Positions 1-11,539 of a stretch of DNA of 64,000 bases are shown here, piece after piece. The notes below the pieces were generated by a model. That model was not told the DNA's origin, made no database searches, and saw only the letters and a list, made by a program, of their open reading frames with translations. A program made the translations under genes and the position numbers. The DNA is from Tanypteryx hageni (lineage: Eukaryota; Arthropoda; Insecta; Odonata; Petaluridae), in contig CM054114.1 in NCBI GenBank assembly GCA_028673005.1, positions 129,972,470 through 130,036,469 of the forward strand, given 5' to 3'. How positions within the stretch are numbered: position 1 is the stretch's first letter; every line of letters starts with the position of its first letter.

Positions 1-224
1 CACGCTAACTTAACCGCGTATAATCAACTCCGTGTTGTCAACTCAAATTTTATTTTTTGATGAGTTATCTCTGGATGACAATAATACAAGGACCCAGTCT
101 TCCTTGAAATATGAAAATTTTCATGGGCAGGATGCGAATCCTTGACCTCAAATGTATACAGTAGGCCCTACAAGGCACTTCATCCCCTGAGGTCGACAGC
201 CATTTCGCCGTATAAGGATTATCC

Positions 225-925
225 ACTCGTCCACCTCCCTCCCTGACGCCTCTCTCTATCCACCCCACCCTATCCACCAACCCTATCCACTCTTGCCAAT
301 ACCTCCCTCTCTATCCACCCCTCCCTATCCACCCCACACTATTCACCCCTCCCTATCCACCCCTTCCTATCCACCTCTCCCTATGCACTCCTCCGTATCC
401 ACTCATCCCATTCCACTCCTCCCATTCCACTCTTCCCTATCCACTCCCCCTACCAACCCCTCCCTATCCACTCCTCCATAACACCTCCTGTATCAACCCC
501 TCCCTATCCACTCCTCCATAACACCTCTTGTATCAATCCCTCCTTATCCACCCCTCCTTATCCACTTCTCCATATCCACCCCTCCTTATCCACTTCTCCA
601 TATCCAACTCTCCCTATCCACTCCCTTCTATCCATCCCTCCCTATCCACCCCTCCGTATCCACCCCTCCCTATCCCTCCCTCCTTGTCCACCCCTCCCTA
701 TCCACCCTTCTATATCCATCCCTCCCTATATTACCCACCCCATTCACTTCAACTTATACACCCCTCCCTATATTTCCTTCCTCTCCACCCCTTTTTATCC
801 CACCCTCCCTACATTACCCTTTCCATCCACCTCTTCTTATCCACCCCTCCTTATCCATCCCTCCCTATCCACCCCCTCCCCTTTTCCACCATTACCCATC
901 CCTCGCGCCCCCAATACTCCCAGTA
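225..925 (+). repeat. Pyrimidine minisatellite, ~14-bp unit
   Basis: This is a head-to-tail array of variants of the unit CTATCCACCCCTCC. Units differ by small substitutions and by insertions such as TATCAACCCC or CATAACACCTC. The plus strand is almost purely C/T with interspersed A. Open frames through it are a by-product of the low-complexity sequence and encode only Pro/Ser/Leu/Tyr/His-rich text, so they are not called as genes. The array stops sharply near 925, where ordinary mixed sequence resumes. Confidence 0.9.
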
Positions 926-1017
926 ACGCTAGGTAGCCCATGAACATAACGGCTCCGGGTAACGTGTGCAGAGTTGGCGAAAAACTTAAAAAGAAAATGT
1001 CGGAGATGCGGGAGACG

Positions 1018-1765
1018 TTAGGTTGTGACGGAAGGAGTAGAAAAGAAAGAGAAAAAGGACCACAGAGGGAAATGGAGGACCGAGGGAAAGAGGGGAGAGG
1101 GGGATAAGGCAGTAAAGGAGGGATGGAGTTGAAGGGGTAATGGCTCGAAGAAGGCGGGATTGGGAAAAATAGTCGAGGGAGAGGGATGGACGGGGAAATG
1201 GGAGAGGTAAGAGGAGTTGGAAAGGGAGGGAGGAGAAGGTGATTGCCGAGGAGTGAGCGGTTTGGGACGAGGATGGGAGCAGGAAGGGAGGTGCAGGGGA
1301 AAGGGAAAAAGGGTTTGGGGATGATGAAGCGGGAGGGGGTGGAGGAAATATCTGGTGGCGTTTAGGGGGAGAAGGATGCGAAGTGGGTAGGAGAGCAAGA
1401 GAGGGAGAGAGAGAGAGAAGGAGGACTAGGGATATAGGGAGGGTGAGGGATGAAGGGATGGCAACGGAGGGATGGAGGGAGGGCGAGGGAGGTAGGACGA
1501 GAGAGGGATGTAGGGAGGGTGAAAGATGGAAGGCGGGCTAGGGAGGAGGAAAGGCGAGGGAGAGAGTGGCATCAGAAGAGAGAGAAAGAGGGAAGGAGAC
1601 AGAGGGAGTAAGTGGGAGGGACGGAGGGAGAGGGAGGGTTGTTGAGGTCAGTGGCCACTGGGGCTGGCTGGATGTGGCGCAAGGCGCCGGATAGATAGCG
1701 GAAGAGGTAGGGAGGGAGGGAAGGAGGCATAGAGGATGAGAGGGAGGGTGGGAGATAGTGGAGTA
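1018..1765 (+). repeat. Purine-rich (GGGAGGGA/GAGA) low-complexity tract
   Basis: About 750 bp with a nearly all-purine plus strand, dominated by GGAGGG, GAGAGA and GGGATGG words with no fixed period. It lies downstream of the pyrimidine minisatellite, so strand asymmetry flips from C/T to G/A within about 100 bp. Reverse-strand open frames here are Pro/Leu/Ser-rich artefacts. It could form triplex or other non-B DNA, but nothing in the sequence shows a function. Confidence 0.85.
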
Positions 1766-1837
1766 GTGAGGTTGTTCCATGCCAATCGATGGAACCCCAG
1801 ACCACACACGCACGCACACACATACATCCATTTTGCA

Positions 1838-1978
1838 CCCTTTCCTATCTTGAAACTCCCTTTCATCCCCTCCCTTTGCTACTTCTCTCGCTTCCTCCAC
1901 ATCATTCTACCACTCCCCCTTCCTCATTCACCCCTCCCCCCGCTCCCTCAATCTCTCTCAGTTTCTCCCCGCCCCATT
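1838..1978 (+). repeat. Short pyrimidine-rich tract
   Basis: A C/T-rich stretch (CCTTTCC, CCTCCC, CTCTCTC words) immediately after the purine tract and a small (CA)n-like segment near 1800-1830. It continues the local run of strand-asymmetric low-complexity DNA. No gene is supported. Confidence 0.7.
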
Positions 1979-2734
1979 CTTGTAGGACTGCGTCGGTGAC
2001 AATGTCAGCTCGCCTGATTCCAATAAACATGGTGGGGTCGCGTCGCGAAGCGTGGCGGCGGGTGGAATCGTTAGAGGAAGAGCTACTTTTGAAGGATGCT
2101 GGGAAGGGAAGATTGAGATGGGCAGGAATTGATAATGACAATCTTCTTTCCCTTTTGTGTTTATCACACTTCATTTATGAGCGTCGTGCAGACGTGTTTT
2201 TATTTATTCATCCTTTGGGAATTTTAATTAGAATATTGAAACCTGTGTATTTTGAAGGACAAAGAAAATTGAATGGACGTATAATTTATAACGAAATAAA
2301 ATATTAAGATAAAAGCTTCAAAGAGTTAAGATAAAGCTTATGAAAGATCTAGACAAACTCGATCTTTTATTTCGAAGAGTTAGCCTGATTAAAATCGCTT
2401 TTAAAGGAAAGTGGGAGGAAAAGAATTAAGCCGTTAGATAAATTTTGAGAGGAAAGACATATGCATAAATAAAGACGTCGCAGACCTTAAACTATGAACA
2501 AAACTTGGTTTGACCCATAACTATGGAAGCGTATGGCAGCAGATTACTAAAAATTAAAATATCAAAATGTTTTTCGCAGTACCGACTTTTCAAAAGTGGC
2601 GAGATATTTTTGTTCGCAGAAAAAAATACATGGGAATAATAAAATTAATTATTGCTTGGGGCATTTAAAACATTTTTTTCATTGAAAATACGCACGACAG
2701 AGGAGGTAGAGACATATAGATGAAGTTAATTATT

Positions 2735-2912
2735 AGGGCGAGATTGAGAACAAGAAGTTTATTTTTTCAGAGGGGAGAAACTGGTAGGGAGAGGTAGTGA
2801 GGAAGAGAGATAAAGGGAGTTAGTGGGAGGGAGACAGAGAAGAAGGGAGAGGGAGAAAGATAGATAATGGTCTTTATTAGGGCGAGATTGAGACTAGGAA
2901 GTCTATTTTTCC
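2735..2912 (-). repeat. Two diverged copies of a TATC-tailed repeat end
   Basis: Two related segments, at about 2735-2775 and 2858-2912, both contain TTATTAGGGCGAGATTGAGA followed by GAAGT[TC]TATTTTT. The second is preceded by GATAGATAATGG. Read on the minus strand they end in a CGCCC(T/G)AATAA-like polyadenylation-type word and a (TATC)n tail. The same end occurs at 11302-11390 and 20963-20996. This looks like the conserved 3' terminus of a non-LTR retroelement or SINE family. The parent element is not identified. Confidence 0.5.
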
Positions 2913-3010
2913 AAAGAAGGAGATAGGGGGGGAGAGAGGGTGAATGGGAGGAAGGAGGATGGGAGGAAGGAGGATGTGAGGGAGGGAAGATAGAAAAGGA
3001 GGACGAATGG
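2780..3010 (+). repeat. Purine-rich low-complexity DNA
   Basis: GGGAGG, GAGAGA and GGAGGATGGGAGGAA words interleaved with the TATC-tailed repeat end. A short direct repeat, GGGAGGAAGGAGGAT, occurs around 2946-2975. No coding potential is seen. Confidence 0.6.
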
Positions 3011-4910
3011 AAAGTGCTTTAAATTTAATACTTAATCCATGCATATTCATCATAATGATGGGCTTTTATACTAGCGATTTATATCAAAAATTAATTTGAA
3101 ATCATTTTTTTGGATGGCGAGTTACACAAAACCAAACCTACGATCGCTGAATCTATTAGTCTATTTCTACCAAATCAACAAGATGTAGCGGTCACGTCTT
3201 TATCGCGAATTGAGGGAAGATTAACGGTGAAGGATGTGTCAAGTTTGCTTTAGATTTCCCCACTCGCAAAGATTGTGTTTGTGCGCTGGATAATATGGGA
3301 AATGACCTATTTACTTCCCTGATCATAAACGCATCCCTTCGTTGGATATAGTTGCTCTCCAGATTCGATCTACTAGTAAAAACAAGACAGAAGTTGTAGA
3401 TGCATCCGGAAATTTTTCTTTAAGACAAGCATAAATCTTTCACATTCGCGCATTCTGCATAGATAAATATTCATATAGAAATAGGTAAAAATTTATAAAA
3501 ACAGGATAACATATTTTTGTTAATAGATTAATTCCCGCAAATTTGTCATTTATCAAAATATGAAATAGATTATGAATACTCCAGTTGTTGACGTTCTCTC
3601 CGTAAATCAAATCAAAGGTCCCTTTCCAAAATACATGGGAAAATTCCTCTATTTGGCAAACTGTTCGATAATTCTCCATTTTCCGGCAACTATGTGCTTT
3701 GTTAAAATTGACCCGACCTTTTTGTTCTAAAGCAGAAAATGTATTCGAGTTTTTAAAATGACTTCGTTATGTTTTATTTCCTGCCCACGGATAATCGAGC
3801 ACGTCCATTACCGTGAAGGCTTGTTTAAAAAAATTGAAGGTTCTTTATAATGACGGAAATCGATCCATCATTTATACATATTTCGGTCGTCGGAGGCGAT
3901 CGCATAGCGTCACGCGAAACGACCAGATGACAAAAGCCGACGGATAATCCAATTTAGTCGGATAACGTCGGCATATGACAGAGATATTTTCCACCAGCCG
4001 CAATTTTTACCCTTAATGGGATTAGAATTGTGCGCTTCGTTTGCCAATGGTGGACAGTGATACGTGATCGTTCCATCCCGTGGCGTCCTATTTTTTTAGT
4101 CAAATCACTGATCTGGTGATTTTTTTAAAGCGCAGTAAAAACTTGGAAATGGTGGTGAAAGTGAAATGGCGCGTTAAATATTATTTACTCATTGAATGCT
4201 CAATTAATTTTTATGTACACAACCACGACATTACGGAATTGATTAACTATTCCACAAAGCTATTTAAATAATAATGGATGAATTGTTGTTTTGGTTTAAA
4301 ATTGCGCTAAAAACGTGGAACTGATGATTATATGAAAATAAACCATCAATGTAAGGGCGTAAGATATATATTATTTGTCCATTAATACCGTTTCAATCAT
4401 TCATAAAATTGTTATTAAAAGTTCGTTTAAACGCAGGGGAATCTGTGTCCAGTTTTATCTAAAAATGATCGACGATGGGTAACACTTTCTTCAGCAATAT
4501 TTTCAGGCCACGTATTATCTGACGTTTCAATAGTTAATGTTATAGAGGCTATTTTATCTTCTACGGTTACCTTTGAGACTTACGTATTGATAAATATTCA
4601 GTGAGATATATAACAGTATATACACGAGTTCACGAGCAATCAGAATTGAATTGGTTATCCATTATTATGAAAATTTAGTTTGGCGTAATAAAAATATTCT
4701 TTTGAATGCTTACTATTCATTTAAATTGTTCTAATGTTAAAACGCTTAGTATTAGTAGTCTTTTTCATATTTTTGTTGTACAATAGAAATGATTAGAAAA
4801 ACCGAAGATTTTATAAATGAAATTTATAACAAAATTATTTAAGTTTACCTATGTATTAGCAGTAAATTTGAAATGAATATATTTACGAAAGGGAACATAC
4901 AAAACATAAC
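3010..4910. other. No recognisable feature
   Basis: AT-rich sequence without any open frame that resembles a known protein. The two longest frames (79 codons on minus, 63 on plus) lack family signatures and are typical chance frames. No repeat copies were recognised. Confidence 0.5.
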
Positions 4911-4915
4911 TTTAG

Positions 4916-4960
4916 CCTTGGGTTAAAGGCCTAAATACTCTACCGGTTGAGCTATAAGCA
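4916..4960 (-). pseudogene. tRNA-Lys-like relic (5' half)
   Basis: The reverse complement reads like the 5' half of a tRNA: ATAGCTCAACCGGTAGAGTA (D arm), then TTTAGGCCTTTAACCCAAGG (anticodon arm). It parallels the tRNA-Lys gene at 25832-25904 (GATAGCTCAGTCGGTAGAGC, then a CTTTTAA loop). The acceptor 5' strand is degenerate and there is no T arm or acceptor 3' strand after the anticodon arm. The conserved U33 appears to be C. It is a truncated tRNA pseudogene or the head of a tRNA-Lys-derived SINE, and it sits directly against the foldback element that starts near 4966. Confidence 0.6.
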
Positions 4961-4965
4961 GATGC

Positions 4966-5616
4966 ACGTATATATGTTAAGGTAAAAGTATGTAATCGGG
5001 AAATGTGAACATTTACCGGTAAATGTGCACATTTACCACCAAGCTCGGTAAATGTAAGTTTAAGTTTCCAGAAATACGTATTATCCGTACATTTCCCGGT
5101 ATATGTGCACTTTTACCGATGTGCCTTGGTAAACGTGGAAATAAGTAAGAATGAGAAATGCTACACTTTAATAATTACGTTAATTTATAAAAAATTATCA
5201 AGGGTTCGGCTCCACTGCTATATATTAAGATGAACGCTTCCCAACCAGACAGGGGAACACAGTGAACGTGAGGAGAAACCAAAAACACTTGGACTAAACT
5301 ACCCAACCCGGTGGGGCCGAGTAAACTTTGCCTTCATGTTCAAATTTATTTTAATTGTGCACATTTACCACGAATTTTACACATTTACCGTACTTCTAAA
5401 CTGCAACAGATGTTCGCGACGCCGCCATGTTGTGGCCTGTGTTGCGACGTTTATCTACATTTACCAGTGCCTCTAGGTATATGTGTACATTTCCCCAATC
5501 CAATCGGTAAAAGTATGTTATACTTACATTTACCGAACTTGGTGGTAAATGTGCACATTAACCGGAAAATTTACACATTTACCTGACTACGCACATTTAC
5601 CGTGACATATACATCA
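4966..5616. mobile_element. Foldback/MITE-like element with repeated GGTAAATGTG words
   Basis: The two ends are inverted copies of each other. The left end holds GTGCACATTTACCACCAAGC followed by TCGGTAAATGTAAGT. The reverse complement of the right end holds GTGCACATTTACCACCAAGT followed by TCGGTAAATGTAAGT. Similarity extends outward to about 4966 and 5616, giving arms of roughly 90 bp. The core word GGTAAATGTG or its complement CACATTTACC recurs more than ten times, at both ends and in the interior (about 5340-5480). A 91-codon frame across 5311-5586 is built from these words and is not a credible gene. The structure suggests a non-autonomous DNA transposon with many subterminal binding sites. 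The superfamily is unknown and no target-site duplication could be fixed. Confidence 0.65.
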
Positions 5617-6222
5617 CGAGATGTACACATCTTTTAAGTTAGAATGTGTTGATATTATAGTGAAGAGATAGTTAAAGCGCATGCTATAGATACATATCGT
5701 GAATAAGTACTTAGGCGACAAGATCGATAGTTATTTCTTATCTTTAAAAACCTTTATAAGCTAAAATAAAATAAAAACAAGATGTTCATATAGTCTTAAA
5801 TAAAAAAAACTCTACTTCCGTGGGTGATGATAAAATTGCAGTTTATTCGCATCAGATTTTACTTGCACTTCCATCCCAGTCACATGTAATGAATTCAATA
5901 TTCTGAGGTATCATGTTAAATCACTTTATTCCCGAAGCGCATATCCTTAAGTTATCGTGTTACTTGCATTTACACGCACACACTCATACATGAAACATAC
6001 ATGCAAATATTTTTTTATAATCTACTTTCGGAAAAAAATACAGGTTGAAATTCTCGTGTAATTTGAGCGATCAAGTCCCGATATTAGTTTTTTCCTTATA
6101 AGAAATCCCATCACCTCACGAAAATGATTCACGCTCTACGATGCGATTTTCAACACGTCTTAACGACCGTCTTGAGGGCGTGTGGTAATAAAAAAATATA
6201 AACTATTAACGGTGGAGAGGAG

Positions 6223-6236
6223 TCTTCGGCCGAAGA
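6223..6236. repeat. Perfect 14-bp palindrome within a longer hairpin
   Basis: TCTTCGGCCGAAGA is a perfect palindrome. It is flanked by GGAGAGG on the left and CCTCTCTCC about 10 bases to the right, so the whole of 6214-6257 can fold imperfectly. It lies in a GC-richer patch (about 6160-6385) that also has the inverted words TTAGAACGA and TCGTTCTCTAA. Function unknown. Confidence 0.5.
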
Positions 6237-6390
6237 TTTATAGCGACCTCTCTCCAATCTCGTCATCGTCAATTATACTACCGGCCTCGGAGAATATCGT
6301 ATCTTGATCCGTCCGAGAGATTAAACTCTTTAGAACGAGGCTCGCTAACGAGTTCCCGCGGGTCGTTCTCTAAGGATACGAGATGAACGG

Positions 6391-6421
<31 letters not shown>

Positions 6422-6433
6422 TGTGTGTGTGAG
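6391..6433 (+). repeat. Compound microsatellite (AT)n(GA)n(GT)n
   Basis: Nine AT units run directly into about six GA units and then about five GT units, ending in GAGTAGGG. A plain compound dinucleotide repeat. Confidence 0.95.
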
Positions 6434-6785
6434 TAGGGAAAATTGAGGTTATATCTCGACATGTTTTAACGTCCAGAAAAAAACGTTTGAAACTTGATAC
6501 GAAAACTGCCGTGGGGACTTTTTGAAAGAGTTATTAGTTGATCTTGATTGGGAGATAGAGAACACGAGTAGATGGAGGGGAGATTTCTGCGACTGGAACG
6601 TAGTCTTCGATTTTCCAGCTATGCTGAAAGATGTCTATCGCTGAATTTTCCGTTTCGTGCGATTTTTTCCATACAACAGCAAAACAACGTGCGTGAAATG
6701 GCTTGGATTTACAGATGCGTATTATTTTAAAACATCTTGCATGTACTTTGAAGAAAAAAGATTGTTGCTATATATTGTAATTTTG

Positions 6786-6912
6786 TGGCATGGACGGTTA
6801 GCATTAGTAAAGGGATGGATAGCATATCAGCCTCCCATTGCAGAGGTTGCTGGTTCAAATCACGTCGATCGTCTGTCCATACTGATCGTCTCATTATAAT
6901 AAAGTAAGTAAA
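6786..6912 (+). mobile_element. tRNA-derived SINE-like copy
   Basis: A tRNA-like head is visible: GGCATGGACGGTTAGCATTA (degenerate A box region), then an anticodon-arm-like CCTC...GAGG, then the B box GGTTCAAATC at 6852-6861. It is followed by a non-tRNA body with GTCGATCGTCTGTCCATACT and a tail AATAAAGTAAGTAAAA. Pol III A and B box order and spacing are right for a SINE rather than a functional tRNA, since no acceptor stem closes. A small open frame overlapping it is not a gene. Confidence 0.6.
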
Positions 6913-9900
6913 AACTACTCTTGAGGAAAAATGTTTTAATTATAGATTAATTTGAAGCAAACTGAGTAATAAAAATAATTTTTTATGACATTCAGAAATT
7001 GCAATTGGCATATTAAAATATTTTGGTGCGAGTGGAATGGTATATAATCATTCATATGACTAAAATTCATACTCATAAACGGTAATCCAGAGGTAATAAG
7101 CACATATATTTACTTTGAATAAGTATGTTCAATCTAGAATTTAGCAATCGTTAAATAGTTTAATATATTTTGATAAATTATATTAAGCCTAATAGAAGCA
7201 TATTTGTAAAGGTATGAAATTTCTTGTATGACATATTGTGGACTTAATCAACTTTTTTTTAATATACGTTGGAGTGTCACTAAGAATAACAAAGTATTAG
7301 GAAATCTTTACCAAATTGATAGTCATTTGCACTTGCACCAAAATGTTTTAATATGCTAATTGCAGACTCTGAGGGCCAAAAGATATTTTTAGACGCTTTC
7401 CCTTTCTAACCTAAGCGCCTATAGCTTCATTCTGTCTGTTTGTCCTTCTGTGTGCATGTTCGTTCTCGACTTCTACCTAGCGTATTTTCATAAAATTTGG
7501 AATTAAGGTCTTATGGCCGAAGCCAATAAGAAAATGGCTCATATTAAGTTCGGTTTTTAGGTTAATGTTCGTGAAGATTTTAAAATCGAGAGGAGAGTCA
7601 CTGCACATATTCCAAACCTAGGAATTATAAATGCGAATTCGAACAACAAGAAAATCTCCGGTCGAAGACGAATAAACATATTGTTGTAATGCTCAAGGCG
7701 CATTTACACAATGAATTCCCTTTTCTTCTTCCCCCACTGCACCCAATTTCATCATTCATTTCGCCTCATACTCGTCATTTGTTTATTTCGCCTTAAACAA
7801 GCGCTTTACCATACCATCTCCGTATGAAAGCCTTTATTTTTGGCTAGCTGGAGCACCTGCTACCTGTTATTACTCCCTTCTCCGTCTCATCTAACGGGCG
7901 CACATTAAAATTTTCCCGCGGCCTCTTTACCATATCCGACAGATTCGAACAATGGTACTTTTCCGGTAAGGACATTAGAGGCTCATTAAACGTCTTAAGG
8001 ATCATTTCTTAAAAATATATCGATGGATTGATCTCACACTATGCTATTGCGCTGTATTCTTTATGACTGGTACCGAAAAAAAAAACTAAAAATCGGTGTA
8101 CCGAAGAGATAGAGTCGTGCTGCTTCTGTATTTATTTATTTATTGATAATTATACAAAATCATCCAGGCTTTGTATTTTACATTGGATATCGGATTATTA
8201 ATTTTCGGGGGAGTTACCATAAGTGAATGTAATTTAAGAAACTATTATAGAGCCCGTCAATTGATTGAATTCATATTGAAAAACTATATATATCAAACAT
8301 CCGGGAGAAGGTTGGGAGAACCAAATGCGCTGTTTTATGCCTGCTATCGGTGAATAACAATTGTCAACGGCTGCTTTGTATTGGTTTTCCTAACCATTTT
8401 ATGAATGCTTTAGAGGTTTTGTTTGTACACTAGAAAAGACGATCAAAAAAATAAAAATAAAATGTTAATCCAATTTTTATTTTATTTTTAAAATCTTTTA
8501 GAAAATGTTTTTTAGTGTAGATGTAAGAAAATGACGTTTTATTTAAATGAGAAATGCGTAAAATAAATTGTTTTAGTGCTAGAGATGCATTATGTCGGAA
8601 AACTCAAGTTTAAATTGTGGCAGAAAATGAAATGCAATCGGATATTAGTTTTCAATAACGGTATGACCGAGCAGATATTTATAGTTTGGCGGTAGACAAA
8701 TTCTTCTTACACAAAATCACTAAAAAAAGTCAAATGCTTGAGCCACGAGACAATTTATAGCTTACGCATGAAAACAGTTCAATATAACTCATATTATACG
8801 CACTACTTTTGGTGTAGTGAGAGAGGTTTTTTCGTTTTTGTCCGAGGTATATATTTGTTCGGTTCTTATGACATTTTTGGTAGAGAAGGGAGGTTTATCT
8901 GGTCGATGCACTTACTCGATTTATCGGAAAAAAAATAATCCGATAAACTGATATATGGCGTGATTTTTTTCGCTCAAGGATCGGAAAGCGGTAATTTTTT
9001 TCTAGTAAAAATCTAGAAAAGTAATTGAATTTTACGTTCTTCGAATTAAGACATTCCGAATGGGCTGGTGGCCTGTGTTGAGTTCAATGACCGATAAAAC
9101 TAAAACGAAAGGGATATGTGAGAGTCTGTCATTCTTTTATTGCAAAATTCCTCATAATTAATTCTTCAGAAGATCGGCAGCAGTTGTAAATATGATTTGT
9201 TCCTTAAAATCTTCGAGTTAAATAATATATGTAAAAATGTTCATAATACCTTTTTCTAATATTTCCTTCTTACGCTCATTAAAAATAAGGAGTTTTAGTG
9301 CGTGAGACGTACCACTTTTTAAATTAATGAACGAGACAAAAGGATAAAAGAATCACGTATTTTTTCTCTTTCCAACGTTTTATTTAATTCTGGACTACCC
9401 TAAAAAATTGAATGCAATAAACATTTAGATTACTGAATTATCCTTCAATATAAGCTTTGTCATCGAGATTAATCTGAAATGCGAGGGATTATATTTTCCT
9501 TTTTACACGAGCCAACTGAATTTCACAAATCAACAATAATTGGTTTAACTTTATAGGTTAACAATCACCAAGCTATTAACTTAAAATATCAACCGAGTTC
9601 TAGATGGTAATGAAAATACAGTTTAGAAAACGTAGTTTTCTTTAAAATGATGGATATTCCAGTAAATTCATAATTAGCAGAAGACATACTGTGGATTGTT
9701 TTACCATACGCCGCGCTCCTATTAATACAAATGTATTTATCTATAAATTTTCAACCGAGAATAAAGAGTGAAAAGCGACCTCAAAAAGGAAGCTTTCAAA
9801 TAAATATTTAAAGCCATATCCCCGAGGGAATGGGACAGCTTTAAAATATCGATTAAGGTCGTTTTGAATGGAAGAGCGATTTTCCAAGCGAAATTCCTCG

Positions 9901-10150
9901 CAACAAACACCGTGAAGAATACCGATAACAAAATACCGATTTCCGATCCTTTCAGTTTAAGCCCACAACTCAGCGTCAACACTTGATAACAAACAGCGCG
10001 TATACTCACACAACGCGGTCACCATCAAGTTTTCATCACATGCAAACAACCACCTGAGAGAAAACATTTCACCTCTTCTCTCTCTTAACAACGAGAAACA
10101 TTCCACAAACTCCTCTTCCTCTTTGAAGAGATTATCCATTTTCACAGCTT
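6913..10150. other. AT-rich DNA, nothing firmly identified
   Basis: No gene-like frame or bounded element was recognised. A (TTTA)n patch occurs near 8130-8145. A CTGTCTGTTTGTCC-type islet near 7430-7445 belongs to the dispersed GTCC/GTCT-rich motif described elsewhere. Two minus-strand frames of 62-90 codons at 9737-10145 have no recognisable motifs. Confidence 0.4.
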
Positions 10151-10163
10151 GCGGCGGTTAGGT

Positions 10164-10194
<31 letters not shown>

Positions 10195-10200
10195 GAGTGG
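10164..10200 (+). repeat. (GA)n microsatellite
   Basis: Uninterrupted GAGAGAGAGAGAGAGA followed by GGGAGAGAGAGAAAGAG. A simple purine dinucleotide repeat. Confidence 0.9.
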
Positions 10201-10829
10201 GAAAAGGGAGATGGAAATGGAGGAAGAATAAAATAATGAAAAAAGGCGGAGCCTTCATAATTGGAATTTTATGTTAAAGCACTTCGATTTACGTAGAGAG
10301 GATTTTACGTGGTAAAATAAATAAAAAGAAAGCAGAAGAAAAGAGAAAGCACAAGAAGTCCCAAAAGTCCCTTTATTTCTTGGTAGGCGAGAGAAATTGA
10401 AACGTGTTATATTCATTGTTGTATCTATAATATTAATTGTTTTATTTTTATGTTCGTCGTTATATTGGTTTTATTTAATTTCAATTACATATAATAATAA
10501 AGAAAAGCAAGTACAAATAATCATGCGGTGCCAGGTCCGATGATTTATCTTTTGCAGCTTAAGTGAAGTCGGTCAAACACTCATTATTACAGCTCCTTTA
10601 TTGTAAACGAACTGAGATTATCCATTTTATCCAGGAAAAAATTTAAAAAACACCAAATCGCATTTTCAGCTCACAACAGCCAGGAGTTTAGGTATGCACT
10701 TACTAAAGTAAGTGACACCCTTACTGATCTTCATAATTATTACAAATAAAGGTGACGAACAAGTAAATCATAAATGTAACAAGTGTGAAAATTGCTGCTG
10801 AAGCAGACAGTAGATGGAGTTTTTTTATT

Positions 10830-11085
10830 TTAGACAGACAGACGGACAAACCGAGAAAACGTGCTCAGCGAGACAGAACACTGTAAAAACGAACTCTCTT
10901 AGTGTTTTCGTTTATGAGTAAGCGCGTCAGACAGACAGCTGGATCTCCACAAGGAAAAGTGCCCAATGAGAGATACGAAATCGATAGGCAAAATAACGAA
11001 GTCTCGATCTGTTATCGTTTAGTAGTTAGCGCGTCGGTCAGACAGACGGACAAACCGAACGCATAAGCGGATTTATTAAAAAAAA
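10830..11085 (+). repeat. Dispersed GACGGACAAACCG-type repeat, several partial units
   Basis: Three related units occur in direct orientation: GACAGACGGACAAACCGAGA near 10835, GCGTCAGACAGACAGCTGGA near 10925, and GACAGACGGACAAACCGAAC at 11041. Each is preceded by a GTAAGCGCGTC/GTTAGCGCGTC-like word or followed by a CATAAGCGG-like word. The last unit continues GCATAAGCGGATTTATTAAA. Diverged copies of that unit are at 36628-36664 and 41247-41292 (minus) and 44068-44107 (plus), so this is a dispersed repeat family of unknown class. Confidence 0.6.
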
Positions 11086-11301
11086 AACTAATATAAAAAC
11101 ATTAGAATAAATATTAAAAATAGGAAAATCAAGGAAACAAATATAACATTTGTTTTTGTGGCTTAATCTTAACACCTGCGGGTAAAAGTACTTTTTGTAC
11201 AAAGGAGAGAGAATATATAGGCGAGAGGAAATTAGAGACGGGAAAGATGCCGAGGTGGGGTGTACAGGTGAGGATGGAGAAGGGGAAAGAGGAATTAGAG
11301 G

Positions 11302-11390
11302 GATAGATAGATAGATAGATAGATAATCGTCTTTATTCGGGCGAAATTTAGACCATAAGGTCCATTCTTACATTTAACCCTTCGTCAATA
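11302..11390 (-). repeat. Retroelement-like 3' end with (TATC)n tail
   Basis: On the minus strand the sequence reads ATTTCGCCCGAATAAAGACG then ATTA and a tail of about five TATC units. The AATAAA polyadenylation word sits just before the tetranucleotide tail. The same end occurs at 20963-20996 (plus) and in degenerate form at 2735-2912. A short-repeat tail after AATAAA is typical of non-LTR retroelement 3' termini. No reverse transcriptase is attached here. Confidence 0.6.
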
Positions 11391-11420
11391 TAAAAAAATA
11401 TAAAAAAATGGTAAAGTAAG

Positions 11421-11507
11421 ATATATATATATATACAATACGCATAACATAAACAGTATATACCTAAATCATACAGAGTAAAAAATATATATATATATAT
11501 ATATATA
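11421..11507 (+). repeat. Two (AT)n microsatellites
   Basis: Seven AT units at 11421-11434 and about eleven at 11485-11507, separated by mixed AT-rich sequence. Confidence 0.9.
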
Positions 11508-11539
11508 AAATTGAAGACAGATTAGAGATTGTGGGGAAA

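Noticed and set aside
1789..2307. 172-codon plus-strand open frame
   Set aside because: The first half is translated pyrimidine-rich low-complexity DNA and the rest has no recognisable domain or splice context.
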